A stretch of DNA of 64,000 nucleotides from NCBI RefSeq assembly GCF_002954705.1, contig NZ_MSCO01000001.1:1616978-1680977 (forward strand), in the 5' to 3' direction. Within the stretch, counting starts at the first letter, position 1. Every line of letters begins with the position of its first letter. The notes under the pieces are model-generated. The model searched no databases. It was not told the DNA's origin and saw nothing but the letters and a program-made list of their open reading frames with translations. Shown here one piece after another: positions 1 to 10,255 of this stretch. This stretch comes from Aliivibrio sifiae (GTDB lineage Bacteria > Pseudomonadota > Gammaproteobacteria > Enterobacterales > Vibrionaceae). Made by a program: the position numbers and the translations under genes.

Positions 1-27
1 ACTATTCATATTATCTAGAATAATATT

Positions 28-216
28 TCATACACCTATATTTAACTCGGCCAACTTGAAATAACTGTCCGACATTTTCTCTACCACATGAGGCATAACA
101 CCAAGCTCTGAAGCGCCTGTTGATAACAAACGCCTGAAGTCATGCGTTCGCCAATACTCAAGATTTAAAGTTACACGTAAACGACGAATGTATTTGTTCC
201 TTGTTGATAAAGTCAT
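28..216 (-). pseudogene. Tyrosine recombinase (phage-type integrase) C-terminal remnant
   Basis: A 62-codon open frame carries the box II signature of tyrosine recombinases: THDFRR followed by LSTGASELGV and PHVVEKM, the usual His-x-x-Arg helix and the helix after it. The rest of the catalytic domain (first Arg, Lys, second His/Trp, nucleophilic Tyr) and the N-terminal arm/core-binding domains are absent. The reading frame runs out soon after the motif, and nothing in positions 217-348 restores an N-terminal part. It is therefore a decayed fragment of an integrase, probably left by a lost island or prophage next to sbcB. It is unlikely to make an active protein. Confidence 0.7.
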
Positions 217-348
217 TAATCAATTTCTACCACTAATCCATAAAATACAAAATCTATACTCATTTTTCTTCGCCTTCTCTTTCTAATGCCTTGCGATTAT
301 GTGATAGATCTCTGATAATTAATGTATTGCTCTTAATTGGACACACTT

Positions 349-1773
349 ATGCCGCAGGATAACGCACCAAGTTTCTTCTTCTTTGATTATGAAACATGGG
401 GAACTAGCCCATCTCTCGATCGCCCATGCCAATTTGCTGGGGTTCGTACCGATCAAGATTTCAATATCATTGGTGAGCCATTAGTCATTTACTGCCGCCC
501 TCCAATTGATTACTTACCTTCACCTGAAGCGTGTTTAATTACGGGTATCACACCACAAACTGCAGTAAGCAAGGGGTTATCTGAGCCTGAGTTTATCGCC
601 AAAATTCATCATGAATTATCACAGCCAAATACGTGTTCATTAGGCTACAACAATATTCGTTTTGATGATGAAGTCTCTCGCTACACCTTATATCGTAACT
701 TCTTTGAACCGTATGGTTGGAGCTGGCAGAACGGTAACTCACGTTGGGATTTATTAGATGTGATGCGCGCGGTTTATGCCCTACGTCCTGAAGGTATTGA
801 GTGGCCAAAAGACGAAGAAGGCAAACCAAGCTTTAGATTAGAAAAACTCTCTCAAGCAAACGGCATTGAACATGAAAACGCCCACGATGCGATGGCCGAT
901 GTTATTGCGACTATTGAGTTAGCTAAAGTCGTTAAAAAAGCACAACCAAAAATGTTTAACTACTTGCTTTCTATGCGTCATAAAAAGAAAGCGGCGACAT
1001 TAATCGACATCGTTGAAATGACGCCATTAATGCACGTATCTGGTATGTTTGGCGTAGGTAGAGGTAACATCAGTTGGATTGTGCCTGTTGCTTGGCACCC
1101 TACTAACAACAACGCCGTCATTACGATTGATTTAGCGTTAGACCCAAGCGTATTCCTAGAGTTAGATGCAGAGCAGTTACATCAACGCATGTACACCAAG
1201 CGTGCAGATCTTGCGCCTAATGAATTACCGGTTCCTGTTAAATTAGTTCATTTAAACAAATGCCCTATTCTTGCACCGGCTAAAACACTGACCGCTGAAA
1301 ATGCTGAAAACTTAAATGTGGACAGAGCGGCTTGTTTAAAAAATCTTAAAGTGATCCGCGATAATTCAGAAATCAGACAGAAACTAATTGCGCTTTACAG
1401 CATTGAACCTAACTATGAGAAATCAACCAATGTAGATACCCTTCTATATGATGGTTTCTTCTCTCATGCTGATAAAACGACGATTGATATTATCCGTCAA
1501 TCAACGCCTGAGCAGCTTATCGATTTTGAACCAAATGTGACAGATCCTCGTATTAAGCCGTTGTTGTTCCGTTACCGTGCGCGTAATTTCCCACACACGC
1601 TAAACGAGACTGAGCAATTAAAGTGGCAAGCTCACCTGCAAGATTATTTCCAAACTAATTTGCCAGAATATGAATCAAGTTTTGAAAACCTATACCTTGA
1701 ATCAGAAGGCAATGAGAAAAAGACTGCGATTCTTCGCGCCGTTTATAATTACGTACAACAGTTAGTATCATGA
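349..1773 (+). CDS. sbcB: Exodeoxyribonuclease I (ExoI)
   Basis: Processive 3'-5' single-strand DNA exonuclease used in mismatch repair and recombination. The protein has 474 residues (E. coli ExoI has 475). The DEDDh catalytic set is visible: DYET at the N-terminus (Asp/Glu), an Asp in NNIRFDDE, and HDAMAD near residue 180 (His and Asp). The C-terminal half holds the SH3-like and helical ExoI domains. The frame also opens at a TTG at 337, but the ATG at 349 gives the conserved MPQDNAPSFFFFDYETWG start and is preferred. The stop codon overlaps the start of the downstream LrgA-like gene by 4 bases, so the two are probably co-transcribed. Confidence 0.95.
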   Translation: MPQDNAPSFFFFDYETWGTSPSLDRPCQFAGVRTDQDFNIIGEPLVIYCRPPIDYLPSPEACLITGITPQTAVSKGLSEPEFIAKIHHELSQPNTCSLGYNNIRFDDEVSRYTLYRNFFEPYGWSWQNGNSRWDLLDVMRAVYALRPEGIEWPKDEEGKPSFRLEKLSQANGIEHENAHDAMADVIATIELAKVVKKAQPKMFNYLLSMRHKKKAATLIDIVEMTPLMHVSGMFGVGRGNISWIVPVAWHPTNNNAVITIDLALDPSVFLELDAEQLHQRMYTKRADLAPNELPVPVKLVHLNKCPILAPAKTLTAENAENLNVDRAACLKNLKVIRDNSEIRQKLIALYSIEPNYEKSTNVDTLLYDGFFSHADKTTIDIIRQSTPEQLIDFEPNVTDPRIKPLLFRYRARNFPHTLNETEQLKWQAHLQDYFQTNLPEYESSFENLYLESEGNEKKTAILRAVYNYVQQLVS

Positions 1774-2120
1774 TTAAATATCTTTACTCTTTCGCATGGA
1801 TTTTTGCCTCATTGTTTGCTGGAAACGGTATTCAATCTTGGTTAAATCTCTCAGTACCGGGCAGTATTCTTGGAATGCTTATTTTATTCTCCGCGATGGT
1901 TATCGGCGTATGTAGGTCGGATTGGGCAGCAACAGGTTGCCAATTTTTCATGCGTAATATGCTGATTTTATTTATCCCAATTTCGGTCGGTTTAATGACG
2001 CATTTTGATTTATTACTTACTAATGCTATTCCTATTATTGTCAGTACTGCGGGCGGGTCATTATTAGTCTTAGTTTGTCTGTCATTATTTATCGATCGTC
2101 TTGATAGAGGTAATAAATAA
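1770..2120 (+). CDS. yohJ: LrgA/CidA-family holin-like membrane protein (YohJ)
   Basis: A 116-residue inner-membrane protein with about four hydrophobic segments and the family signature SVPGSILGMLILF. The LrgA/CidA family is holin-like and works with an LrgB partner; proposed roles include murein hydrolase control and small-metabolite export. The start ATG overlaps the sbcB stop (ATGA) and the stop overlaps the next start (TAATG), so translation is coupled along sbcB-yohJ-yohK. The order yohJ-yohK-cdd is the same as in E. coli, which supports the orthology and a link with nucleoside metabolism. The transported substrate is not visible from sequence. Confidence 0.88.
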   Translation: MIKYLYSFAWIFASLFAGNGIQSWLNLSVPGSILGMLILFSAMVIGVCRSDWAATGCQFFMRNMLILFIPISVGLMTHFDLLLTNAIPIIVSTAGGSLLVLVCLSLFIDRLDRGNK

Positions 2121-2794
2121 TGTGGGTAATTCTAACGGTTATTGTTTTTTATTCTGCTCGTTGGTTTGCAAAACGCTTTCCTCACCCACTCAATAATCCA
2201 TTGTTATTAAGTGTTTTTATCGTCATTCCTATTTTAATGTTATGCAAAGTGCCTTATGAAACTTACTATGCCGATAATGCATTTTTAAGTTATTTATTGC
2301 AGCCTGCCGTCGTTGCATTGGCCTACCCATTGTACGAACAATTGCCTCATATACGTGCTAACTGGAAGATTATCTTACTGGCTTGCAGTGTTGGGTCTTT
2401 ATTCTCGATGTTGTCTGGCGCATTCCTAGCGGTATGGATGGGAGCTGATATGCAACTCGTTGCGAGTATCTTGCCAAAATCAGTGACAACGCCTATTGCA
2501 ATGGCAATTTCATCACAACTTGAAGGTAAAGCAGCAATTGCGGCTATCTTAGTGTTACTTGCTGGGTTAATGGGAGCAATTTGTGCGTACCCGATTTACA
2601 ATATGCTAGGAATAAAAAGTTCGTTAGCTCGCGGCTTAACTATGGGTAATGTCTCTCACGCTTTAGGTACAGCTCAAGCCGCTGAAGTGAACCCTCAAGA
2701 TGCCGCTTTTAGTTCATTAGCCCTCGTAATTTGCGGCATTATTACCTCTTTGGTTGCTCCCATTATTTATTCTTTAATGCTATTGATTAAATAA
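2120..2794 (+). CDS. yohK: LrgB/CidB-family membrane protein (YohK)
   Basis: A 224-residue polytopic inner-membrane protein, the LrgB partner of the gene just upstream, with which it shares a one-base stop/start overlap. Family hallmarks include FAKRFPHPLNNPLL-like text near the N-terminus, LPKSVTTPIAMAIS, and the C-terminal GNVSHALGTAQA motif. Length matches E. coli YohK (about 231). In plants and some bacteria LrgAB-like proteins export glycolate or pyruvate; for YohK the substrate is uncertain. The cdd gene follows after 150 bases, as in enterobacteria. Confidence 0.88.
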   Translation: MWVILTVIVFYSARWFAKRFPHPLNNPLLLSVFIVIPILMLCKVPYETYYADNAFLSYLLQPAVVALAYPLYEQLPHIRANWKIILLACSVGSLFSMLSGAFLAVWMGADMQLVASILPKSVTTPIAMAISSQLEGKAAIAAILVLLAGLMGAICAYPIYNMLGIKSSLARGLTMGNVSHALGTAQAAEVNPQDAAFSSLALVICGIITSLVAPIIYSLMLLIK

Positions 2795-2834
2795 TTATTG
2801 GATAAAAGAGCATCAAACACGGTGTGACCTCTCT

Positions 2835-2871
2835 CTCAATGATGTAATTAATGTACATTTGCATCATTGAG
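2835..2871. promoter_or_regulatory. 10-bp perfect inverted repeat upstream of cdd
   Basis: CTCAATGATG (2835-2844) is repeated in inverse as CATCATTGAG (2862-2871) with a 17-base spacer. There is no T-run after the second arm, so it is not a typical terminator for yohK. It lies 73 bases upstream of the cdd start, where an operator or an mRNA leader hairpin would sit. In E. coli cdd is controlled by CytR and CRP, but no convincing full CRP consensus was recognised here. Confidence 0.45.
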
Positions 2872-2944
2872 TGTGAGTTTGGTCTATGTTTCGTTTCAAA
2901 TTCCCTCTAAAATGATCTCATAATATTTAAAAAGGATCATATAG

Positions 2945-3853
2945 ATGACCACCCTACATAAAGACTCTCTGCAACAACGCTTAGAAGAAAGCATGAAAAC
3001 ACTGCCTTCTGCATTGCAATCTACTATTACTCCTTTAATTAACGAGCAATTCACTGGTGTAATCACCAAAGAACAATTCCTTTCTTTACTTTCTCACAGT
3101 GAATTAAGTGATAAAGAATTAAGATTGGCACTTCTTCCTTTAGCCGCTGCATTTTCTGTTGCCCCTATCTCAAATTTCTATGTTGGTGCAATCGCTCGTG
3201 GTGTTTCTGGTGATTTATACTTTGGCGCTAATATGGAATTCAGTAATGTTCAGTTAGGCCAAACAATTCACGCAGAACAATCGGCAATTAGTCATGCTTG
3301 GATCCATGGTGAAACGGGCATTTTAGACATCACGATTAATTTCAGCCCTTGTGGTCACTGTCGTCAATTTATGAATGAATTAACGACTGCAAATAGCTTG
3401 ATGGTTCAACTTCCTGAGCGTGATGAAAAATCACTACAAGAGTATTTACCAGAATCTTTTGGTCCTAAGGATTTGGGCATTGAAGGGGGATTACTTGCGA
3501 AAGTATCTCATGAGCTGACTTTTGAATCTGATTCCCCATTGCTACTTAAAGCATTCGAAGCTGCAAATCGCAGTCATGCGCCTTATTCTAAAAACTTTAG
3601 TGGTGTGGCATTAGAAATGAACAACGGCAATATTTACTCAGGTATGTATGCAGAAAATGCCGCGTTTAACCCTAGCTTACCACCATTACAAGTCGCTTTA
3701 GTACACGCAAACATGTCTCGTGAAGCGTTATCTGAAATCAAAAAAGCAGCATTGATTGAAGATCATAAAGGTGCGATTAGTCATTTAGCAATTACAACAT
3801 GTACGCTAAAAGACCTAAGCCCTAACATGGTGCTAGAATACATTTCTTTGTAA
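2945..3853 (+). CDS. cdd: Cytidine deaminase
   Basis: Zinc enzyme converting cytidine and deoxycytidine to uridine and deoxyuridine in pyrimidine salvage. The 302 residues fit the long, dimeric enterobacterial type (E. coli 294). Zinc and catalytic residues are visible: His109-Ala-Glu111 and Pro-Cys136-Gly-His-Cys139. The second, inactive-like deaminase domain fills the C-terminal half. The start ATG is preceded by AAGGA with suitable spacing. It sits downstream of yohJ/yohK as in E. coli, and a hairpin terminator follows. The product uridine is the substrate of Udp, encoded about 52 kb away in this window. Confidence 0.96.
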   Translation: MTTLHKDSLQQRLEESMKTLPSALQSTITPLINEQFTGVITKEQFLSLLSHSELSDKELRLALLPLAAAFSVAPISNFYVGAIARGVSGDLYFGANMEFSNVQLGQTIHAEQSAISHAWIHGETGILDITINFSPCGHCRQFMNELTTANSLMVQLPERDEKSLQEYLPESFGPKDLGIEGGLLAKVSHELTFESDSPLLLKAFEAANRSHAPYSKNFSGVALEMNNGNIYSGMYAENAAFNPSLPPLQVALVHANMSREALSEIKKAALIEDHKGAISHLAITTCTLKDLSPNMVLEYISL

Positions 3854-3862
3854 TGAAGAGTA

Positions 3863-3893
3863 AATAGAGGGGGTCATGCCCTCCTCTATTTTT
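3863..3893 (+). terminator. Rho-independent terminator of cdd
   Basis: A GC-rich stem AATAGAGGGGG / CCCTCCTCTATT with a short TCATG-type loop and one bulge is followed by TTTTT. It begins ten bases after the cdd stop codon and lies before the convergent amidase-family gene. Confidence 0.8.
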
Positions 3894-3924
3894 ATTTACG
3901 GTTTACTTATCAAGAGCAATAGAT

Positions 3925-5088
3925 CTATTGATTACTCTTCCAACGAATAGCCGCATCAATAAGCTGTCTATCCATTCCTTTTTGACCAATTAATGAAATG
4001 CCCCACGGTGAATTTTTTACTGAGAACCACGGAAGATGTAATTGTGGTAAATCAGCTAAACTGGCCAATGACGTATATTTCAATATTTGAGTATTAAGCT
4101 TATATAGCTGTTCATCTGAAGCGGTTCTTGGTGGTGCAGTATTCGCAGTTGTTGGCATTAATATTAACGTCTTTTCATCTAAAATAGATTCTAGAACCGA
4201 TTGAACCAACTCTCTTTGCTCTAAAGCGATGCGTTCATCTTTATATTTTAATGAAGCGAGCCACTTCATCTGCATCTTAATTTCATTATTAATAACAGAA
4301 TTATTTTTTTCAATCCAAGGCTCAATATTGCGTAGCCCTCTTGTCGCAGAAATAACTTTGAAACTCTCTGCAGCCTTTGTGGTAATAATCTTACTGATCG
4401 CTTTACTACGAACTACTTTATACGGAGATGATGCGAGCAATTTTTCTAATTTTTCTTTTGCTTCATCTGGTACATCAAGAAATAAACTATCCAATACCAC
4501 AATACGCTCAATCATCACGAGTGGTGACATTGGTGTTAAGGTTGCAGCAACCTTTCTTATATCCGATAAATTTTTAGCAATCCAACCAAGCGAAGTGTCT
4601 TCTTTTGCAATGCTAAATACACCATCCATATTGACGCCACAAGTCGACGATTTAAATCCATATAAACCTGCATATAACGCAGGGATCCGAATGCCACCGT
4701 TTAGGTCTGTTCCTAAACCAATATCAGCAAAACCATTTGCAACAGCGGCAACTGCACCGCAAGAAGAACCGCCTATAAATCGCCCTTCACTGTTTGGATT
4801 TAAAATCGCTTCATAATGAGAGTTATTACCATGAAGACCAAAACCAAACTCATCCATTTGAGTTTTACCAACAAAGATAGCACCTTTTTTTAATATCAGA
4901 TCGACAACAGGCGCGTTCGCTTTCGCCATTTTTTGTTGTAATAACCACGTAGGATTGCCTAATCCATTTGGAGTATCTTTTATATCAATACAATCACTTA
5001 CAACAAACTTCTTATTTTCTAAAAGACCATAAAACGCCCATTGTTGTGTCTCCCCTGAATGAGGTACGCAGGTGGTTTGATCATCCAT
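3925..5088 (-). CDS. Amidase-signature family protein, probably catalytically dead
   Basis: 387 residues with the amidase-signature fold, closest in layout to AMI1-like indoleacetamide hydrolases (GLGNPTWL near residue 43, then GKTQMDEFGFGLHGNNSHY). The family uses a Lys/cis-Ser/Ser triad. Here the Lys position, in FVVSDCID, is Ser31 (codon 4996-4998). The nucleophilic Ser position, in GTDLNGGIRIP, is Gly132 (codon 4693-4695). Only the cis-Ser is kept, in GGSSCG (Ser108), and its 24-residue spacing to position 132 matches FAAH (217/241). The frame is intact, so this looks like a selected pseudoenzyme rather than a broken gene. It stands alone between cdd and purT. Its substrate or binding role is unknown. 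Confidence 0.85.
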   Translation of the reverse strand: MDDQTTCVPHSGETQQWAFYGLLENKKFVVSDCIDIKDTPNGLGNPTWLLQQKMAKANAPVVDLILKKGAIFVGKTQMDEFGFGLHGNNSHYEAILNPNSEGRFIGGSSCGAVAAVANGFADIGLGTDLNGGIRIPALYAGLYGFKSSTCGVNMDGVFSIAKEDTSLGWIAKNLSDIRKVAATLTPMSPLVMIERIVVLDSLFLDVPDEAKEKLEKLLASSPYKVVRSKAISKIITTKAAESFKVISATRGLRNIEPWIEKNNSVINNEIKMQMKWLASLKYKDERIALEQRELVQSVLESILDEKTLILMPTTANTAPPRTASDEQLYKLNTQILKYTSLASLADLPQLHLPWFSVKNSPWGISLIGQKGMDRQLIDAAIRWKSNQ

Positions 5089-5233
5089 AATTTAGTACTA
5101 CTACTTAATTCAAAAAAAATAGAATACCAGTCATGGCATTGAATACAAATCAACACATTCACTCTGTCTACAATTTACTCAGTAGTGTGATCTATGTTCC
5201 AGTGTCATAAGCTAGCTAAAGAAATAAAATCAA

Positions 5234-5249
5234 AGGCAAACGTTTGCGT
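5234..5249 (+). promoter_or_regulatory. PurR operator of purT
   Basis: AGGCAAACGTTTGCGT differs at one position from the PurR consensus ACGCAAACGTTTGCGT. A -10-like TATGAT is at 5266-5271, 17 bases after TTTGCG, so bound PurR would cover the -35 region of purT. Purine repression of purT is inferred. Confidence 0.88.
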
Positions 5250-5305
5250 ATTTATTAAATTTTAGTATGATACCGCCATATTTCACTACTACATGAGAAT
5301 TTATT

Positions 5306-6481
5306 ATGTTTGGTACTGCTCTATCTTCTTCTGCAACAAAAGTATTATTGCTTGGTTCTGGTGAACTCGGTAAAGAAGTAGCAATTGAATGTCAACGCCT
5401 TGGTCTAGAAGTCATTGCGGTTGACCGATACTTAAATGCCCCTGCAATGCAAGTGGCTCACCGTAGTTATGCGATTGATATGTTAGATGCTGATGCACTA
5501 GAAGAAATTATCAAAAAAGAGCAACCAGATTATGTAGTGCCAGAAATTGAAGCCATTGCAACAGACAAGTTAGTTGAATTAGAAAAACAAGGGCTTAATG
5601 TAGTCCCTACGGCTAACGCAACAAAACTAACCATGAACCGTGAAGGTATTCGTCGTTTAGCTGCAGAAGAATTAAAGCTTCCGACGTCTCCTTACCGTTT
5701 TGTAGATACCTATGATGAATTAGTTGAAGCGGTTAAATTTGTTGGCATGCCTTGTGTTATCAAACCTGTGATGAGTTCATCGGGTAAAGGTCAAAGTGTG
5801 ATAAAAACAGAAGCTGATATCAAAACATCGTGGGATTACGCACAAGATGGCGGCCGTACCGGGGCTGGACGTGTCATTGTTGAAGGGTTTGTTGATTTTG
5901 ATTATGAGATTTCTTTATTAACCATTCGCGCTGTCGATGGTGTACATTTCTGTGCTCCAATCGGTCATAGACAAGAAGATGGTGACTATCGTGAATCTTG
6001 GCAACCACAGATAATGACAGAAGCCGCATTAAAACAAGCGCAACAAGCCGCTGAAAAAGTAGTAAATGCACTTGGTGGATATGGTTTATTTGGTGTTGAA
6101 CTCTTTATTAAAGGTAACAATATTTACTTTAATGAAGTATCACCTCGTCCGCATGATACTGGTTTGGTAACGCTTATCTCTCAAGAAATGTCTGAGTTTG
6201 CTCTTCATGTACGTGCCTTTACTGGTATGCCAATTAATAGCATAACTCAGTATGGTCCTTCTGCTTCTTCTGTAATTTTAGGCCAGGGAACATCAATTAA
6301 TATTCGTTTTGATGGGCTCACTGACGCATTAAGCCAACCACAAACTCAGGTGAAATTGTTTGGTAAACCAGAAATTGATGGTCGCCGCCGCTTAGGGGTT
6401 ACAATTACTCGTCGTGATAATCTTGAAGCGGCAATTAAAGATGCTATCTCTGCATCGAACAAAATTAAGATCACGTACTAA
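5306..6481 (+). CDS. purT: Formate-dependent phosphoribosylglycinamide formyltransferase (GAR transformylase 2)
   Basis: ATP-grasp enzyme that makes formyl-GAR from GAR, formate and ATP in the third step of purine synthesis. Its 391 residues match E. coli PurT (392). The N-terminal Rossmann-like domain reads [16 protein letters not shown]. The ATP-grasp P-loop region is [13 protein letters not shown]. The metal/ATP end is [25 protein letters not shown]. The gene is monocistronic with its own PurR operator upstream and a terminator after it. purC, about 10 kb away, has the same operator, so both belong to one purine regulon. Confidence 0.96.
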   Translation: MFGTALSSSATKVLLLGSGELGKEVAIECQRLGLEVIAVDRYLNAPAMQVAHRSYAIDMLDADALEEIIKKEQPDYVVPEIEAIATDKLVELEKQGLNVVPTANATKLTMNREGIRRLAAEELKLPTSPYRFVDTYDELVEAVKFVGMPCVIKPVMSSSGKGQSVIKTEADIKTSWDYAQDGGRTGAGRVIVEGFVDFDYEISLLTIRAVDGVHFCAPIGHRQEDGDYRESWQPQIMTEAALKQAQQAAEKVVNALGGYGLFGVELFIKGNNIYFNEVSPRPHDTGLVTLISQEMSEFALHVRAFTGMPINSITQYGPSASSVILGQGTSINIRFDGLTDALSQPQTQVKLFGKPEIDGRRRLGVTITRRDNLEAAIKDAISASNKIKITY

Positions 6482-6494
6482 AACACCAAACCAA

Positions 6495-6536
6495 CCTATC
6501 ATAATGGTGAATGAATGCCATTCTGATGGGTTTTTT
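6495..6536 (+). terminator. Terminator after purT
   Basis: An imperfect stem (CCTATCATAATGG pairing with CCATTCTGATGGG) is followed directly by TTTTTT. It starts 14 bases after the purT stop. Confidence 0.72.
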
Positions 6537-6680
6537 ACCACTTTTTATCTGATTTCATTCTTTAATCAATAAATTTTGGCTTTTTCGTTATCTAACCGTT
6601 GCAAACTTACAAGGTTAGCAGGTATAAATAACTAAATTGCTCGTTAACTTTTTATTTTAATCTCACCATGGATGATGACT

Positions 6681-7871
6681 ATGTTTGAAAAAATATCTGC
6701 TGCACCAGCTGACCCAATTTTAGGTCTTACTGATGAATTTAAAAATGACCCTCGTGCTGAAAAAATCAACCTTGGTGTTGGTATTTATAAGAACGAAGCA
6801 GGTCAAACACCTGTATTAAAAACGGTAAAAAAAGCAGAAGCAGTATTGCTTGATACTGAAAAAACAAAGTCATACTTAACCATCCAAGGTACAGCAGAAT
6901 ACGGCCTAGCCGTTCAAAAATTGTTATTTGGTAGCGATGCTGAAGTAATTACAGAAAAACGAGCTCAAACGGCTCAAGCTCCTGGTGGTACTGGTGCATT
7001 ACGTGTTGCTGGTGAATTCATTAAACGTCAACTTGGCGATGTGAAAATCTGGATCAGTAACCCTACGTGGGCAAACCACATTGGCGTATTTACCGCAGCA
7101 GGAATTGAAACGGCACAATATAGCTACTATAACGCTGAAACTAAATCAAAAGACTTCACTGCAATGCTCACTGATTTACAACAAGCAAGCGAAGGCGATG
7201 TCGTTTTACTTCATGGTTGCTGCCATAACCCAACAGGTATCGACCCAACAGCTGAAGAATGGGAAGAGCTAGCTAAACTTTGTTCAAATAAAGGTTTACT
7301 GCCTCTATTTGACTTTGCATACCAAGGCTTTGCTAAAGGTGTAGAAGAAGATGCTTCTGGTCTTCGTACTTTCGCTAAATATTGCCCAGAATTACTAGTA
7401 GCAAGCTCATTCTCGAAAAACTTTGGTTTATATAACGAACGTGTTGGAGCTTTCACTTTGGTAGCAAAAGATGCTGCTGTTGCTGCCGATGCTTTCTCTC
7501 AAGTTAAAGCGATTATCCGTTCTATCTACTCTAACCCTCCAGCTCATGGCGCAGCTGTTGTTACACACATCTTAAATGATGACGCACTACGCACAGAGTG
7601 GGAACAAGAAGTAGCTGAGATGCGTGACCGTATCCAAGAAATGCGTACTCTTTTTGTTGCAACACTAAAAGAGCAAGGTGTTACTGCTGATTTTAGCTTT
7701 ATTGAAGGTCAAAACGGCATGTTCTCTTTCTCTGGTCTTTCTAAAGAACAAGTAAATCGCCTAAAAGACGAATTTGCTATCTACATTGTTGGCTCTGGCC
7801 GTATCAGTGTCGCTGGTATGACAAAAGACAACATGCTTCCTTTATGTAAAGGAATTGCAGCGGTTCTTTAA
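6681..7871 (+). CDS. aspC: Aspartate/aromatic amino acid aminotransferase
   Basis: PLP-dependent class I aminotransferase interconverting aspartate and oxaloacetate with glutamate and 2-oxoglutarate; it probably also acts on aromatic amino acids. From the third ATG, at 6681, the protein is 396 residues, exactly the E. coli AspC length, and begins [16 protein letters not shown]. The ATGs at 6672 and 6675 would add only three residues and are less likely. The PLP lysine lies in [15 protein letters not shown], and the substrate arginine in the C-terminal SGRISVAG. AspC and TyrB cannot be separated with certainty by eye. A strong bidirectional terminator follows. Confidence 0.92.
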   Translation: MFEKISAAPADPILGLTDEFKNDPRAEKINLGVGIYKNEAGQTPVLKTVKKAEAVLLDTEKTKSYLTIQGTAEYGLAVQKLLFGSDAEVITEKRAQTAQAPGGTGALRVAGEFIKRQLGDVKIWISNPTWANHIGVFTAAGIETAQYSYYNAETKSKDFTAMLTDLQQASEGDVVLLHGCCHNPTGIDPTAEEWEELAKLCSNKGLLPLFDFAYQGFAKGVEEDASGLRTFAKYCPELLVASSFSKNFGLYNERVGAFTLVAKDAAVAADAFSQVKAIIRSIYSNPPAHGAAVVTHILNDDALRTEWEQEVAEMRDRIQEMRTLFVATLKEQGVTADFSFIEGQNGMFSFSGLSKEQVNRLKDEFAIYIVGSGRISVAGMTKDNMLPLCKGIAAVL

Positions 7872-7893
7872 CTCTCAGCTAATCACATAAACC

Positions 7894-7923
7894 AATAAAG
7901 GCGCTAATTTAAGCGCCTTTATT
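7894..7923. terminator. Bidirectional terminator between aspC and a methyltransferase gene
   Basis: A perfect 12-bp stem AATAAAGGCGCT / AGCGCCTTTATT with a six-base loop, T-rich on the plus strand and A-rich before the stem. It lies between two convergent genes and can serve both. Confidence 0.85.
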
Positions 7924-7941
7924 ACTTCAACCATCGAATCG

Positions 7942-9138
7942 TTATTTCTGTTTTTTCGCTTGAATAACAATGTTTCTAGGAGTGTCTTCTTTTAAACAAA
8001 ACTCTCCAATTCGTACATTATAACCCGCCTCTTCCATCAATAAAGCACGATCTAAACACAGCCATACTTCTAATGGTCTTTTAAATAAGTGCTGCACTAA
8101 ATCACATTTTTCCATAACAATAAATGCTGCTTCACCTTTTTTTAACCAGAGTTCATAATCCATATCATCGGGCAATATCAGTCCTTTCTTCTCAGCAGCC
8201 CAAAGACAAAATGCTTCAAAGCCATCACTTAATAATGACTTTTTAATACTTGGAATAGAAAGATACGTCTTACTTTCACTTAATGATTGTTGTAATGCTT
8301 TAAACCCTAAACGAAAACACATTTCTAGTTCACGGTGATGTTGAGTTCGCAATCCCGCAACAACAGTTTCTTGTAGAGGTAAACGCAGATCATCTTTCGA
8401 TAATTCTAAAACTGATTTTTGTGATAGTGAAGAGAGGCCCAAGTAATTTGTTGATTGCGTTAAATGAAAGCAACAAGGAGAAATAGTGATGGCATCAATA
8501 TTATTTGAAATGCCTTTCGTCAATAAATTTATATGTAGATCACCACAGGCATGCAAAGCTATCGCGTGTTGTTTATCTTGTATCAACTTATCACTTTGTG
8601 AAGAGAGAGCATCGCCTTGTATAAAGGTCATGTTTAATTGATGGTTATTCGCATAGGTTTGGCCGCTGTCACATAAAGACTGTTGCCACTCTAGTGTTGT
8701 AACTGACTTTCCAGTAGTTACGGCTAATACTCGCCCTAAATACCCTTTACCGCCACACCACTCTAACCAACCATTTTCTGGTTTATGGAATTCAGCACCT
8801 AGCGCACTTAACTTAGTTATTTGCTGCCATTTACGCCCATTAATTCCTGAATCTAACCCTTTAGGAAATGCAGGTACAGCTACCGTAAAACCTGGTAATT
8901 GAGCTAAAAAGTAGAGTTCTAGTAATTCTGGAATATAGACAGAAAGTTTAATGGCGAGTTCTTCAGGATTTAATTTTAAACGCTGAACTTCTTGAAGTGA
9001 TAATCCATCAAGCCAATGACTTAACTCAGTGTGGGTTTCACGCCATGAATAATCTGAACTGTGAAACGCAGAAAATTGCCAAAAAAAGACCGTCTGAGCT
9101 AACAAACGGTCTATGTTTAAAAATTGCTGAGAATGCAT
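7942..9138 (-). CDS. SAM-dependent methyltransferase (Methyltransf_32-like)
   Basis: 398 residues with a class I SAM-binding motif in LEWCGGKGYLGRVLAV near residue 127. Further on are TLEWQQSL (the acidic end of beta 2), a motif IV-like LHACGDLHINLL, and SPCCFHL. These fit the METTL25-like PF13679 group, whose characterised members methylate RNA or ribosomal protein, but the target here is unknown. The C-terminal half is not recognised. It starts 33 bases after the cysB stop on the same strand, with a hairpin in the gap. Confidence is high for the fold and low for the substrate. Confidence 0.75.
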   Translation of the reverse strand: MHSQQFLNIDRLLAQTVFFWQFSAFHSSDYSWRETHTELSHWLDGLSLQEVQRLKLNPEELAIKLSVYIPELLELYFLAQLPGFTVAVPAFPKGLDSGINGRKWQQITKLSALGAEFHKPENGWLEWCGGKGYLGRVLAVTTGKSVTTLEWQQSLCDSGQTYANNHQLNMTFIQGDALSSQSDKLIQDKQHAIALHACGDLHINLLTKGISNNIDAITISPCCFHLTQSTNYLGLSSLSQKSVLELSKDDLRLPLQETVVAGLRTQHHRELEMCFRLGFKALQQSLSESKTYLSIPSIKKSLLSDGFEAFCLWAAEKKGLILPDDMDYELWLKKGEAAFIVMEKCDLVQHLFKRPLEVWLCLDRALLMEEAGYNVRIGEFCLKEDTPRNIVIQAKKQK

Positions 9139-9145
9139 GAAAATG

Positions 9146-9167
9146 GCCCTGAAAATAGTATCAGGGC
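9146..9167 (-). terminator. Hairpin between cysB and the downstream methyltransferase gene
   Basis: GCCCTGA / TCAGGGC form a 7-bp stem with an 8-base loop. On the minus strand it is followed by CATTTTCATG, a weak T tract that runs into the next start codon. It may partly terminate cysB transcription or sit in the leader of the methyltransferase mRNA. Confidence 0.5.
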
Positions 9168-9171
9168 GATC

Positions 9172-10152
<981 letters not shown>

Positions 10153-10255
10153 TTACCTGTAATCCTTTACATAAAAATTTATTATACTTATACGATACAG
10201 TTATATACCTATTCCTATCTATTTTCAAAGTCTTATCGTTAATATCTATAAATTG

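Noticed and set aside
2822-2837. CRP-like site upstream of cdd (TGTGA, six bases, TCTCA)
   Set aside because: Only the left half matches the consensus; the right half differs at two of five positions, so it is too weak to annotate.
4229-4816. 195-codon open frame on the strand opposite the amidase-family gene
   Set aside because: It lies fully inside a well-supported gene, has no recognisable motif, and is the expected mirror frame of an AT-rich coding sequence.
6592-6618. CTAACC/GGTTAG inverted repeat upstream of aspC
   Set aside because: Six-base arms with a 15-base spacer are likely by chance in sequence of this composition.
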